Shown: positions 17,401-27,041 of the stretch, one piece after another
Layout of the letters: every line of letters begins with the position of its first letter
Position numbering within the stretch: position 1 is the stretch's first letter
Source of the DNA: Bog-950 sp046329535
Lineage (GTDB): Bacteria > Bacteroidota > Bacteroidia > Chitinophagales > LD1
Direction of reading: 5' to 3'
Length of the DNA: 64,000 nt
Assembly: GCA_046329535.1 (NCBI GenBank)
Contig: JAXLUN010000002.1
Location: 186,001-250,000 of the forward strand
Made by a program: the position numbers and the translations under genes
The notes under the pieces: model-generated
What the model was told of the DNA's origin: nothing
Database searches by the model: none
The model's input: only the letters and a program-made list of their open reading frames with translations

Positions 17401-19182
17401 ATGAACAAGCGTATCCTTCTTCTTTCTGCTCTTCTTCTCTCGTTCACCCTCACCATGTTTGCTCAGCAAAGAGGGGATGATAAATCCTTCACCCAGCAAG
17501 ATTGGGATAAACTGAGCCAGGCCGCTAAAGATTCTATCAATAAAGAACTGCTGCAAAAGTTTGAAGCCGCCCGAAAAGAAACAGCTAACACCGATGAAGC
17601 CAACGCCAATCAACGGATAGACGAAGCGCTGAAAAACATCAGCAGCACCACTTCGCTGGTTATTGTCAATTTTCCTAAACCGCAATTGCGCTCTGACATT
17701 ACTCAACTGAAAAACCTCGAAGAATTAAGCTGTATCAAATGCCGCGAGCTGGATTTGAATACCCTGTTCAATCAACTGGCGCAACTGCCCAAACTAAAAA
17801 GCCTTAACCTGAGCGGTGGCACTTACAAAACACTGCCCAACTCTGTTAAAAAATTATCTGCTCTGGAGGTGCTGAATTTGAAAGACAACAACTTCACCAC
17901 CCTGCCCGACTCGTTTACTTATCTCAAAAATCTGCGCGTATTAAATCTGGAGCACAACGCTTACCTGTACGATGAAGATGTGTTTGAACGAATCAAAACC
18001 CTCAACGTTGAAGACCTTAATTTTTCGGCCAGCGGCCTGTTGCAGCTTAGCGACAAAATTGGCGAGGTAAAGAGTTTGAAAAAACTAAACCTCTCCATCA
18101 ATGATATTAAAACCCTGCCGCCATCGTTCAGCCTGCTCAGCAACTTAGAGCAACTCAACCTGTCGCAAAATTTCAATATGCAGGTAGATAAAATAGTGGC
18201 TTCCGTGGCGGGCTTTACCCGCTTAACCGATTTAGATTTAAGTCAGTGCCTCATTGAAAACCTGCCGCTTGATATCAGCAAACTCACCGCCCTGCAAAAA
18301 CTAAACTTAAAAGCCAACCGGCTCAGCAGTTTACCCATTACCCTCGGCTCACTCACCAACCTCGAATACCTCGACCTCGGCTATTTCGAAATGGGCACCC
18401 GCATGAACCGCCTCACCGACCTGGGCCCCGCCCTCAACACCCTCAAAAAACTGAAATACCTCAACCTGGCCGGCAACCAGCTCACCACCCTGCCCGAATC
18501 GCTGGCCACACTCAGCAATTTAGAAGACCTCAACCTCAGCCTCAACAAACTTAGCCTGTTTCCCGCAGCCATTACCCAGCTTACCCGGCTCAAAAACCTC
18601 AACCTGGGCCTCAACAACCTCAGCGAACTGCCTGCCGCCATCGGCAACCTCACCCAACTGCAAACCCTTGTTCTGGACGGCAACTTCTTTAACCGCCCCG
18701 ATAAAAAGATAAAAAACCTGCCCCAAACCATCGGTAACCTCACCCAACTCCAAACCCTCTCACTCAAAGACAACGTGCTGGAGCAACTGCCCGAAACCAT
18801 CGGCAACCTCAGCCAACTGCAAAAACTCGACCTGCGCGATAACCTCCTCAGCTCCTTCCCGGCCGGCTTCACCCGCCTCAGCCAACTGCAATGGCTCGAC
18901 CTAAAAGCCAACGACTTTACCCAACTGCCCGCCAACTTTCAAAACCTCAGCGCCCTGCGCGAACTCAACCTCAGCATGAACCTCAAAATGAACCTGGCCA
19001 CCGAGCAGCCTCAACTGGCTCAGCTCAAAAACCTCACCTTTCTCGACCTCAGCTATAACAACCTCACCAAAGAGCAAATTACCCCGCTGCGCCAGCAACT
19101 GCCCAACTGCAAAGTGATAAACTGGGACTACAGCACCAAAACCCTAGGAGGCGGCCCCAAGCGCATGGTAGAAGAAAGGTAA
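17401..19182 (+). CDS. Secreted leucine-rich-repeat protein
   Basis: 593 residues. A signal peptide covers about residues 1-21 (cleavage after MFAQ). After a helical lead-in (~25-85), residues ~90-575 are about twenty leucine-rich repeats of 22-26 residues with the frame LxxLxxLxLxxNxLxxLPxxI, a common bacterial type. Such arrays bind proteins; the partner is unknown. There is no T9SS C-terminal domain and the tail ends in a charged KRMVEER, so it is probably periplasmic. The 3' half (from about 18360) is much richer in C and GC than the 5' half and uses CTC, AAC, CCC and GGC heavily, which suggests expansion of the array by unit copying. The last 39 bases overlap the broken comEC frame on the other strand. 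Confidence 0.88.
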   Translation: MNKRILLLSALLLSFTLTMFAQQRGDDKSFTQQDWDKLSQAAKDSINKELLQKFEAARKETANTDEANANQRIDEALKNISSTTSLVIVNFPKPQLRSDITQLKNLEELSCIKCRELDLNTLFNQLAQLPKLKSLNLSGGTYKTLPNSVKKLSALEVLNLKDNNFTTLPDSFTYLKNLRVLNLEHNAYLYDEDVFERIKTLNVEDLNFSASGLLQLSDKIGEVKSLKKLNLSINDIKTLPPSFSLLSNLEQLNLSQNFNMQVDKIVASVAGFTRLTDLDLSQCLIENLPLDISKLTALQKLNLKANRLSSLPITLGSLTNLEYLDLGYFEMGTRMNRLTDLGPALNTLKKLKYLNLAGNQLTTLPESLATLSNLEDLNLSLNKLSLFPAAITQLTRLKNLNLGLNNLSELPAAIGNLTQLQTLVLDGNFFNRPDKKIKNLPQTIGNLTQLQTLSLKDNVLEQLPETIGNLSQLQKLDLRDNLLSSFPAGFTRLSQLQWLDLKANDFTQLPANFQNLSALRELNLSMNLKMNLATEQPQLAQLKNLTFLDLSYNNLTKEQITPLRQQLPNCKVINWDYSTKTLGGGPKRMVEER

Positions 19183-21271
19183 ACGCGGATAGTCTTTGAT
19201 ATAGGCACCCTGCGTGCCTACATCCCAATAACGCAGCTTCAGTTTGGCGCAATCTTTTTTCCAGTACTGCACCCGCCAGGGTTGGTTACTGGAATCAAAA
19301 ACCACCTCATCAAACTCAACGGCCTTTTGTAAATTTTCTAAGTAAACCTTGGCATTGTGTGATATAACCACCAAATCAACGCGAACTGTGTTTGCATTTC
19401 TGAAGTCTATTTTATCAATAGGCGTATCAATAAAAAAGTATTTATGATTTTCAAATTGAATGAGCTTACCAATAGGTAATTGTTTGGTTTGTGCTATTTC
19501 TTCCTGTTTTTTACCTGCAACTCTGATGATGCCTGACATGGAAAAGCATAGAACTTTCATTTTCCAATAGCTGTTAATCAAAACTGCATAGCACTTTTCT
19601 GCCAACAATGAAAGCTACTGCATATGTTTAGGGATACTGTAAACCATCAACTTCTTTTGAACAATACACTTCATATGCATAGAAAAAGAGGTAAGTCCCA
19701 AAACAATGACCAGAATATGATTAACACCTTTGTCTTCTTTCTTCAGTTAGCCAGCACTTAAAGCAAAATAGTACTCCACAGTAAAATCATTACGCGCCGT
19801 AATACTTATGCCGGATATAAGCGCAAAAGGGATATTATCAATATAAAAAAATCAGCTCAGTTAATAAAAGTGAGTAGCATATCCAAAGCCCCAGCCTACC
19901 CAATCATTTAAATATGGAATTTGTCCTACTGCCGTATTAGCGCAATAAAATAAAATCAGTTGCTTGAAATTACGGTTCAGAAATAAAGAAAAAGGTCGAA
20001 CGGCGACAAAACCTGTAATGGGAAAGTTGCAATTTGAGCTGCCAATGATACTGCTATTATCATCCAAGCCTGATCCAGTATTTTATTTTGAAAGATATGA
20101 GCGCGTAAATTTTGGGCTGCAAATAGATAATGCCTATCACTGCCAGATAACTTAATCGAAAACCAACTTCAGTAATTATAAAAGGATTAAACAAAAGCAG
20201 TATAAAAAAGCACTGCAAAATCACATTGTAAGTATTTACATTTCGGAACAACACTTTTCCCATCTGAATCATGGAAAACATCATAGCTGAACGGAGAACC
20301 GAAGGAGCTTAATCAAATAAGACAGGCATATCCCCATAATAATGGGAATAATAATAATTGCTTTAGCAATCTTAACTTTTCGACTCCAAAGTCCATTGGT
20401 TTAAACAAAATATTCAACATAAAAAACATAATTCCCACGTGCAATCCGCTTACACTCAACACATGTAAAGCTCCTGAACTTGCATATGCTCGGGTGATAT
20501 CTCCCGTCAGGTAATCATTATATCCCAGCATAATTGCAGACGCAACAGCAAACTCATTTTTACCTTTCACATATCGTGTTATTATTGATAACAGATAATC
20601 ACGGGCCTGATAAATAAGCCCATAAAAAAATTGCCCTGATTGTATTTGATAATCTCCAACTGCAGGCTTTAAAAATGCGGTGGTATATATTGTGAAAGCT
20701 CTGGTATAACTTATAGCTGAATTCATCAGGGTTTTAGGCTCTTCAAACGCCTCCAATTTTAGAATTGAAAACAATTACATCTCCATACTTTACATCCAGA
20801 TTTATGTATGCGTAAAATACTAATCAACATCTTTTCCTGCAGTTGAAACAGTATAACCATTCGTATACTGCTTCACCTCGGCTACTACTTTAATTATCTT
20901 CTCTTTCTCTAAAGGTGGGTTCACGATTTTTGCAACCAAAAAATTACCTCTGTCACGAATAATTTTGAAAATGTGAACTATGGTTTTTATCTGAATATAA
21001 CCACACATGCATGTAGCCAAAAGAAACCAGCAACAATACGTAGCACTTATCCCCAACAATAATCTGAAACGGTAAAGCTAGCTCAACCTTACGGGAAAGA
21101 CTGATTAACAGAATCGTCAAAAAAGCTCAATAAAAACGCTGGGAGCATGAAAGGCATTAATTGAGAAGAGGATTGAAAGAGTGAATACAAAAATTTCCAA
21201 CCTATCCCCAAAAATACGGCAAAGACAATTCGAAACATCGGTATCTGATTCCAGTAGCTTCGCATTGACAT
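19144..21271 (-). pseudogene. comEC: comEC/rec2 DNA-uptake channel, degraded
   Basis: ComEC is the inner-membrane channel that carries single-stranded DNA into the cell during transformation. Pieces of one ComEC can be read in order on the minus strand in different frames. The N-terminal membrane start (SMRSYWNQIPMFRIVF) begins at 21271. The OB-like part lies at 21059-20820. The Competence domain with SVSGLHVGIMFF is at 20774-20313. Another core piece (LLLFNPFIITEVGFRLSYLA) is at 20284-20060. Further fragments continue to 19861. The C-terminal metallo-beta-lactamase-like region (DLVVISHN, VFDSSNQPW, WKKDC) is at 19608-19144. At least five frameshifts or stops separate them, so no functional protein can be made. 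The Bacteroidota ComEC order is intact, which shows slow decay and not rearrangement. Confidence 0.85.
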
Positions 21272-21310
21272 TCTGAAAATAAATAGCAAATTTAAATAAA
21301 AATTTCCCGA

Positions 21311-22026
21311 ATGCTGTCGCACATCAATATTTACGACCTCATTTTTATTGATATAGAAACCATGCTGGAATATTCCTCCTATGAGGAACTAAAGTAGTTC
21401 TATGAAAGAGTTATGGGCGATCAAACATAGCTACCTGAAACACGAGAATGAGTTGCATGAAAATGGGTATCTGAAACGGGCTGGTGTATACGCAGAGTTT
21501 GCCAAAATCGTTTGTATCAGCATTGGATACTTTAATCAAAACAAAGAAAAACTGCAACAAGAACTTTCAGAATTAAATCATTCTACGGAGATGATGAAAA
21601 ACGCTGCTTATCGAATTCATCAGTCTTATTAATAAACACTTCGACACAGAGAGATTTCATTTCTGTGGTCATAATATTCGCGAGTTTGACATCCTTTCCT
21701 TTGTAGAAGAATGCTTATACATCAATTACAATTCCCAGGCATGTTAGATGTCTCTGGCAAACGTCCCTGGGAAATGTGATATGAATACCCTTCAACTGTG
21801 GAAATTCGGAGATTACAAAAACTACACCTCACTAAAACTATTGGCCGAAGTGCTCAACATTCCGACCCCCAAAGACGATATGGAGGAGTAAAGATGTTTG
21901 CAGTGCATATTGGGAGCGAAAAGAACTGAAGCGCATTGTTGACTATTGTCAAAAAGATATTACGGTTGCCCGGCTTTTACTTCGTTTTAAAGGAAGGCAT
22001 GACGTTGAAAAGATGAGTGCGTGGTA
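21311..22026 (+). pseudogene. PolB-like predicted 3'-5' exonuclease, degraded
   Basis: Translation in shifting frames recovers the whole of a DEDD-type exonuclease of the PF10108-like group, related to the proofreading domain of family B DNA polymerases. From the ATG at 21311 one reads YDLIFIDIET (Exo I, DxE) and then a stop. From 21402 one reads RAGVYAEFAKIVCISIGYF, then FCGHNIREFDI (Exo II) around 21660-21695. LWKFGDYKNYTSLKLLAEV and IPTPKDDMEE follow up to 21891. Last comes IVDYCQKDITVARLLLRF (Exo III, YxxxD), ending at a stop at 22024-22026. At least four frame breaks are present. It is divergent from comEC, with the two starts 39 bp apart. Confidence 0.82.
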
Positions 22027-22046
22027 GTTGTAAATTAATACTGCGT

Positions 22047-22758
22047 ATGATAACATTTACAAGAGAGATTTTAGCGGATGTTTTGACTTGTTTTACCCTA
22101 ATATTTGCTTGGCCTGTTCAAATAAGCTTCTGAAGGAGAAGAAACTATTTGTCTACGATGCCAAAAGCACAGAACTTCCGTTTACTGATCACTGGATAGA
22201 TGCTGATAATATCTTAATGAGGAGATTCTCGAGGCGAGTAAAGGTGGAGAGTGCAGCAGCTTTTCTGTTTTTAAGAAAGGAGAGGCTGTTCAGGAACTCA
22301 TCCATCAACTTAAATACAAAAACCAAGAGCAGGTGGGTATCTATTTGGGGAAATTACTAGGGCATAAACTCATTCAACCCAATTCGATATTTAAAGATAT
22401 TGATTTGGTAGTTCCGGAGCCTTTACACTGGAAAAAACTGAAAGCCCGAGGCTACAACCAATGCAACTCCATAGCCACGGGCATCTCCGTATCACTCAAC
22501 ACCCCCTGTTCTTTAAACGCTCTTAACCGCCACCATGAAAACATTTCGCAAACCAAAAAGAAACGCTTCGACCGTTGGGAAAATGTAGAAGACATTTTCA
22601 GCGTAACCAACCCCGCCCAACTCACCGGCAAACACATCCTCCTGGTAGATGACGTAGTAACCACCGGTGCCACTTCCGAAACCTGCATGCAAACCATTTT
22701 GCAGGTGCCCGGCACGCGGGTAAGTTTTGTAAGCCTGGCCACCGCCCTCAAAAGCTGA
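22047..22758 (+). pseudogene. comF: comF-like phosphoribosyltransferase, frameshifted
   Basis: ComF-type proteins pair an N-terminal zinc-binding part with a phosphoribosyltransferase domain and are linked to DNA uptake and recombination. The frame opens at 22047 (MITFTREIL). It needs one added base near 22086 to continue into FYPNICLACSNKLL, and one added T in the run at 22268-22272 to pass from FLF into KKGEAVQELIHQLKY. The rest to 22758 is an intact PRT domain with YLGKLLGHKL, RGYNQCNSIA, SQTKKKRFDR and the PRPP loop LLVDDVVTTGAT. A shorter protein of about 141 residues could start at 22333, but it would lack the zinc part. The 3' third is richer in C than the 5' part. Confidence 0.78.
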
Positions 22759-22762
22759 AACA

Positions 22763-22791
22763 AAAAAGCCGCAGTATAAGTGCGGCTTTTT
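22763..22791. terminator. Bidirectional terminator between comF remnant and gltA
   Basis: Arms AAAAAGCCGCA (22763-22773) and TGCGGCTTTTT (22781-22791) are perfectly complementary over a 7-base loop and carry A/T tracts on both sides. It serves the convergent comF and gltA genes. Confidence 0.9.
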
Positions 22792-22812
22792 AATTGGTAT
22801 AGGTGGGTTGGT

Positions 22813-24099
22813 TTACTTTCTGTCTTTAATGCTTACAAAAGAGCGCAGGGCGGGTCCGTTGTAAATTTGGCGCGGGCGGCCGATGTCTTCGTTTTTCTCG
22901 CGCAGCTCTTTCCATTGCGAAATCCAGCCGGGCATACGGCCCATGGCAAAGAGTACGGTAAACATGCCGGTAGGGAAACCCATGGCTTTGTAAATGATGC
23001 CGGAGTAGAAGTCTACGTTTGGATATAGTTTACGTTCTACAAAGTAAGGGTCGGTGAGGGCGGCTTCTTCCAGTTCTTTGGCAATGGCGAGGAGCGGGTC
23101 GTTAACACCGAGCTTAGCGAGTACGTTATCGCAGGATTTTTTGATGATGGTAGCCCGCGGGTCGAAGTTTTTGTAAACGCGGTGACCAAAACCAAACAGC
23201 AAACGCTTTTTATCTTTTGCTTCGGCTACTACTTTTTTTACATCGCCTTTGTCTACATCGCGGATGTGTTCTAACATTTCAAGCACCTCCTGGTTAGCGC
23301 CTCCGTGGCGAGGGCCCCAAAGGGCTGCTACCCCGGCACCGATAGAGGCATAGAGATTAGCGTGCGATGAACCTACAATACGCACGGTAGAGGTAGAGCA
23401 GTTTTGCTCATGGTCGGCATGCAGTATCAGCAATTTGTTCATGGCATCTACCACCACCGGGTCGGGTTGATAGTCATCGGTTACATTGCCGAAAGTCATG
23501 CGCAGAAAGTTGGTCACATAGTCGTATTTGTTCTGCGGATATACAATCGGGTGACCTTTGCCTTTTTTCTGAATCATGGCGCAGATAGTTGGCATTTTAG
23601 CCAACAGGCGAATGATAGTGAGGTTGGTTTGTTCGGGGCTCTTGTTTGGGTTGAGCGAATCGGGATAGAAGGATGAAAGAGCCGAGATAAGTGTCATTAA
23701 CTGACCCATTGGGTGCGAGCCGGTAGGGAACACCTCAAATACTTTCATCAAGTTTTCGTGAACCAGCGTGTGCTGAGTCAGTGAGTTTTCAAAGTCAGAC
23801 AACTGAGTGGCCGTTGGCAGTTCGCCATACAGCAACAGATAAGCAACTTCTACAAACGAAGCTTTTTCGGCCAGCTCTTCAATGCTGTATCCGCGGTAGC
23901 GCAGAATACCTTTTTCGCCATCCAGAAAAGTAATGTTACTCACGGTGCTTCCGGTGTTTTTATACCCTTCATCGAAAGTGACATAGCCGCTTTGTCCGCG
24001 CAGTTTGCTGATATCAACAGCCTTCTCGTTTTCTGTTCCGGTAATTACCGGAAATTCATAATTCTTACCGTCCAGAGTAAATGTTGCTTTTTCTGACAT
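22813..24099 (-). CDS. gltA: Citrate synthase
   Basis: 428 residues, the usual length of the hexameric bacterial type. It condenses acetyl-CoA and oxaloacetate to citrate at the entry of the TCA cycle. Visible motifs include the N-terminal beta domain (~1-65), DGEKGILRYRGYSIEELA, the His of GSSHANLYASIGAGVAALWG with the signature GPRHGGANQEVLEML, the second catalytic His in FGFGHRVYKNFDPR, and the Asp in KLYPNVDFYSG. It stands alone on the minus strand with a -7-like box 43 bases upstream and a strong terminator downstream. No odd residue was seen. Confidence 0.97.
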   Translation of the reverse strand: MSEKATFTLDGKNYEFPVITGTENEKAVDISKLRGQSGYVTFDEGYKNTGSTVSNITFLDGEKGILRYRGYSIEELAEKASFVEVAYLLLYGELPTATQLSDFENSLTQHTLVHENLMKVFEVFPTGSHPMGQLMTLISALSSFYPDSLNPNKSPEQTNLTIIRLLAKMPTICAMIQKKGKGHPIVYPQNKYDYVTNFLRMTFGNVTDDYQPDPVVVDAMNKLLILHADHEQNCSTSTVRIVGSSHANLYASIGAGVAALWGPRHGGANQEVLEMLEHIRDVDKGDVKKVVAEAKDKKRLLFGFGHRVYKNFDPRATIIKKSCDNVLAKLGVNDPLLAIAKELEEAALTDPYFVERKLYPNVDFYSGIIYKAMGFPTGMFTVLFAMGRMPGWISQWKELREKNEDIGRPRQIYNGPALRSFVSIKDRK

Positions 24100-24142
24100 G
24101 TTTATATGGTTGAAATTTAAGTATGCTTTTTTAGAGGCGTGC

Positions 24143-24150
24143 CAAAAGTA
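24143..24150 (-). promoter_or_regulatory. Candidate -7 box for gltA
   Basis: On the minus strand this reads TACTTTTG, a perfect match to the Bacteroidota TAnnTTTG box, about 43 bases upstream of the gltA ATG. A convincing -33 TTTG is not seen. Confidence 0.4.
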
Positions 24151-24243
24151 ATAAAAGACCTAAATTGTGATAGTGCTGATTTTTCTTTTTTGAGCCCGTA
24201 ACTTACGCCCAAATAAACGTTTTGCCGAGGGAAAGGTTTCAGC

Positions 24244-24693
24244 TTAAAAGGTGAGCATAGCGCCTAGGTTTCCATTATCTAAAAGCCCCGATTGCAGCTC
24301 CATCATGCGTTTGCGGGTTTTAAAATCTACTTTATTTCGGGCACCAAAGGCGGTGAGAATAATACCGGCACCTATGGCAATACCACCGGCCGCTAAGTAG
24401 ATAGTTCCCTGTCTTTTATTTCGGCTCACTTCCTGCTCGGGATACGAACTGCCTGCAGCCGCTCCGGTTTTGTACACCTTCACCCCATAATAAATCAGAT
24501 AACTTCCGGCACCACACAGGCCAACGCCACCGGCAATCATCAAATTGCCATTGCTGTTTAACTTGGCCAGGTATACGGAATCGCGGTGTGTGTAGGTGTT
24601 TACCGATGGCTTAGCGGTCAACGAATCGGTTTGAGCAGAAACCTGCATAGCAGCCAACACGGTTAACACAATAACCAGAAGAAATGTTCTCAT
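24244..24693 (-). CDS. Exported protein with two glycine-rich membrane segments
   Basis: 149 residues, family not recognised. A signal peptide (~1-20, cleavage after VSAQ) is followed by two hydrophobic glycine-rich segments (NLMIAGGVGLCGAGSYLIYYG near 50-70 and IYLAAGGIAIGAGIILTAFG near 98-117). A basic RNKRQG loop separates them. It is therefore probably an inner-membrane protein. It lies downstream of the WG-repeat gene on the same strand with a 55-bp gap and may share its transcript. No function can be given. Confidence 0.65.
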   Translation of the reverse strand: MRTFLLVIVLTVLAAMQVSAQTDSLTAKPSVNTYTHRDSVYLAKLNSNGNLMIAGGVGLCGAGSYLIYYGVKVYKTGAAAGSSYPEQEVSRNKRQGTIYLAAGGIAIGAGIILTAFGARNKVDFKTRKRMMELQSGLLDNGNLGAMLTF

Positions 24694-24748
24694 ACACCAA
24701 ACTTAGAAATGATTATGAAATTGCCGCATGCTTTCGGCTATCTAGAGA

Positions 24749-25849
24749 TTATTTGCAGAATACCTCTGCATTATCAAACCACAGATTGCCTAAAACATTT
24801 CCCTTGGTATCAATAAAACCCCATTTTTTATCGCTTTTTACACGAGCCAGTCCGTTGATAAATCCTTTGGGAGCTGTAAAGGCAAAGTTGGCTGAAATAT
24901 CATACTTGGTTTCTATCACCAGTTGTCCTTTATCATTGATAAACCCCCAGTTAGTTTCTTTAACCGGGGCCAATCCATCGGGACTGAAAACTTCGGCATC
25001 GTTATACTTCGGTTCTACCACATAAGTTCCTGAAAGGTTAATATATCCCCACTTATCGCCCACACAAACGGGAGCAAGGTTTTTTACAAAGGCTCTGGCT
25101 TTATCAAACTTAGGTTCAATGACCCAATTACCCTTCAGGTCAATAAACCCAATCTTTTCGGCTTTGCGCGCATAGGCGAAATCCTGTTTACTGAAATCCC
25201 AGATTTTATCCACTCCCGCAATAGCTTTAAACTTTCCGGAAATAATTAAACCAAACTCTTCGCCTTTTTTAGCCCAGGCTGTGTTTTTATAATAGTCACC
25301 CAGATCATCATAAATACATTCAATGATTAACTTACCATTCTTGTCTATAATACCCCATTTATCGTTCAACTTTACCCGGGCAAAACCTTCTTCAAAAGGT
25401 TTTATTACCTGATATACGGGTTCTACAAGCATTGCTCCCTTACTGGTAATGATACCTGCCTTCTCGCCTCTTTTGATAAAAGCCAGACCATCTTCAAAAT
25501 CGAATACTTTGTCGCTGTCAGGCATATCTACTTTTTCTCCTTTGGCGTTGATATAACTCCACTGCTTATCTTTCATCACCACACAAAATCCGCTGTTGAA
25601 ATACTTTACATCTTCAAACGTGGCCGGAATAACCATATCTCCTTTGGTGTTAATGAAACCCCACTTACCGCTTTCGTAAACCGCAGCTAAACCCTCAGAG
25701 AAATTCTTGGCCTTGCTGAACTTAGGCTGAATTAAAAATTCACCGCTTCGACCAATATAGCCAAACAGGTTGTTTTTTTTAACCAGCGCCAACTCCTGCG
25801 CATGAATAACTCCGGATATTATCAGTAACAGAACAAGAATTTTTTTCAT
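24749..25849 (-). CDS. Exported WG-repeat protein
   Basis: 366 residues. A signal peptide (~1-17, cleavage after IHAQ) precedes about nine WG (KWG) repeats of roughly 35-40 residues with the frame KWGFIDxxGxxVIxPxYDDAxxF, filling the whole mature protein. WG repeats form beta-rich arrays thought to bind proteins or ligands, and are common in Bacteroidota envelopes, but their role is unknown. There is no T9SS domain. It ends in FCK shortly after the last repeat. It follows the double-thioredoxin gene by 32 bp on the same strand, so the two are likely co-transcribed. Confidence 0.88.
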   Translation of the reverse strand: MKKILVLLLIISGVIHAQELALVKKNNLFGYIGRSGEFLIQPKFSKAKNFSEGLAAVYESGKWGFINTKGDMVIPATFEDVKYFNSGFCVVMKDKQWSYINAKGEKVDMPDSDKVFDFEDGLAFIKRGEKAGIITSKGAMLVEPVYQVIKPFEEGFARVKLNDKWGIIDKNGKLIIECIYDDLGDYYKNTAWAKKGEEFGLIISGKFKAIAGVDKIWDFSKQDFAYARKAEKIGFIDLKGNWVIEPKFDKARAFVKNLAPVCVGDKWGYINLSGTYVVEPKYNDAEVFSPDGLAPVKETNWGFINDKGQLVIETKYDISANFAFTAPKGFINGLARVKSDKKWGFIDTKGNVLGNLWFDNAEVFCK

Positions 25850-25881
25850 TGGGAAGTTTTTTATTTGAAGAGATATGATTG

Positions 25882-26931
25882 CTATTTGTTTGCAGGTTTC
25901 ATAAAGTCAGTCCACGACTTGGTTTTGTACACGTTGTCACCATAATAAGTGGCAATATCTTTCAACACTTTCGGGTTAAGATAAAAAGGCACAGCATCCA
26001 GCACATTCATTTTTTCGTCAAGAATAACCAGTGTGGGTAGCGTTAGGCTGTTTTTGCAAAGTGCTACAGCCAGTTGATGAAACGGCATTTGCGGAGTACG
26101 GGGATTAGAAAAAGTTTGCCCTTTAAAGGTAATAGGCTCCGTGATTTCCGGATTAAAATCAACCCAGTTAAACTTTTCTTTCAGATACTTTTCGCTTAGT
26201 TCATCGGTAAAAGAAGTCCGGTTCATCACCCGGCATGCATTACACCATTCGGTATGAATTAACACCAGGGTTTTCTTTTTTGTGGAATCTTTTTGCGCAA
26301 AATACTCTGTTGGTTTCATCCAATTTATCTGCTTCGCCTTTTCTACCGTTGCCGAATCATAAAACGCTTTGTTGTATTGAACTTCAAAGTCTTCATACTG
26401 TGAATTTCTGAACGCGTTCTCCAAATCAAATACCAGCAGCGGTTCAATCTTTTTAGTATCCAGATAACCCTGAGCCAGCATGCTAAACTGAAATTCATTT
26501 TTCTGCTTGTCATAATTATTCAGAAAAAGAGTGGTAGGATACATCAATTTGCCCTGCAACAATTTTACCGCCAGTTCATTGGTTGTTTTGGTGCCGGAAC
26601 CCAGCGGTCCGTACTTTTTACCCAAATATTCAATAGTATCTTTTGTCTCTGCATTAAACTTTACCGGGTAGAAGTTAGTATTAATATATTGAGCCAGATT
26701 AGGATTGGCATAAGTTGTCTGCATCATTTTTTTACACCAGCCACACCAATCAGTATAAAAATCCATGATGATAGGGCGTGGCTGAGTCTTGGTTTTCTCA
26801 ACCGCTTCCTGCAACGTCATCCATTTCACCAAACTACCTTCGGCATCGGGTGAAAGTGCTTGAGGTTGCTGAGCATTGCCTCTGCCTATACATAACATCC
26901 AACAAAAGAGAAAAAGTGCGAATTGTTTCAT
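25882..26931 (-). CDS. Periplasmic protein with two thioredoxin domains
   Basis: 349 residues. A signal peptide (~1-21, after GNAQ) leads into two thioredoxin-like domains. The first has WCGWCKKM (cysteines about 63 and 66) with the cis-Pro in YPTTLFL. The second has WCNACRVM (cysteines about 230 and 233) with the cis-Pro in LPTLVIL. Both CxxC sites are intact, so it can take part in thiol-disulfide exchange in the periplasm. The first domain resembles DUF255/SoxW-like proteins. Each domain has the extra Phe/Asn-rich insert common in Bacteroidota. It is the first gene of a minus-strand group with the WG-repeat protein, which has few cysteines and is not an obvious substrate. Confidence 0.86.
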   Translation of the reverse strand: MKQFALFLFCWMLCIGRGNAQQPQALSPDAEGSLVKWMTLQEAVEKTKTQPRPIIMDFYTDWCGWCKKMMQTTYANPNLAQYINTNFYPVKFNAETKDTIEYLGKKYGPLGSGTKTTNELAVKLLQGKLMYPTTLFLNNYDKQKNEFQFSMLAQGYLDTKKIEPLLVFDLENAFRNSQYEDFEVQYNKAFYDSATVEKAKQINWMKPTEYFAQKDSTKKKTLVLIHTEWCNACRVMNRTSFTDELSEKYLKEKFNWVDFNPEITEPITFKGQTFSNPRTPQMPFHQLAVALCKNSLTLPTLVILDEKMNVLDAVPFYLNPKVLKDIATYYGDNVYKTKSWTDFMKPANK

Positions 26932-26985
26932 ACGTCAATGGTACTACGATATATTCAAATGCGTTGTAAAAAAAACAAAAAAAGT

Positions 26986-27005
26986 CCCCTCATGTTAATG
27001 AGGGG
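26986..27005 (-). terminator. Terminator downstream of the T9SS remnant
   Basis: CCCCTCAT (26986-26993) pairs with ATGAGGGG (26998-27005) over a GTTA loop. The adjacent A-rich run at 26969-26983 gives a long U tract on the minus strand, so it works for minus-strand transcripts coming from the remnant region. Confidence 0.8.
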
Positions 27006-27041
27006 GCTTCAGATATCTGACGCTGGCCAGTAGACCAGTTA

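Noticed and set aside
18381..18935. Long minus-strand frame inside the leucine-rich-repeat gene
   Set aside because: It mirrors the LRR repeats in antisense and gives a low-complexity Arg/Ser/Leu protein; it is a shadow of the C-rich coding strand.
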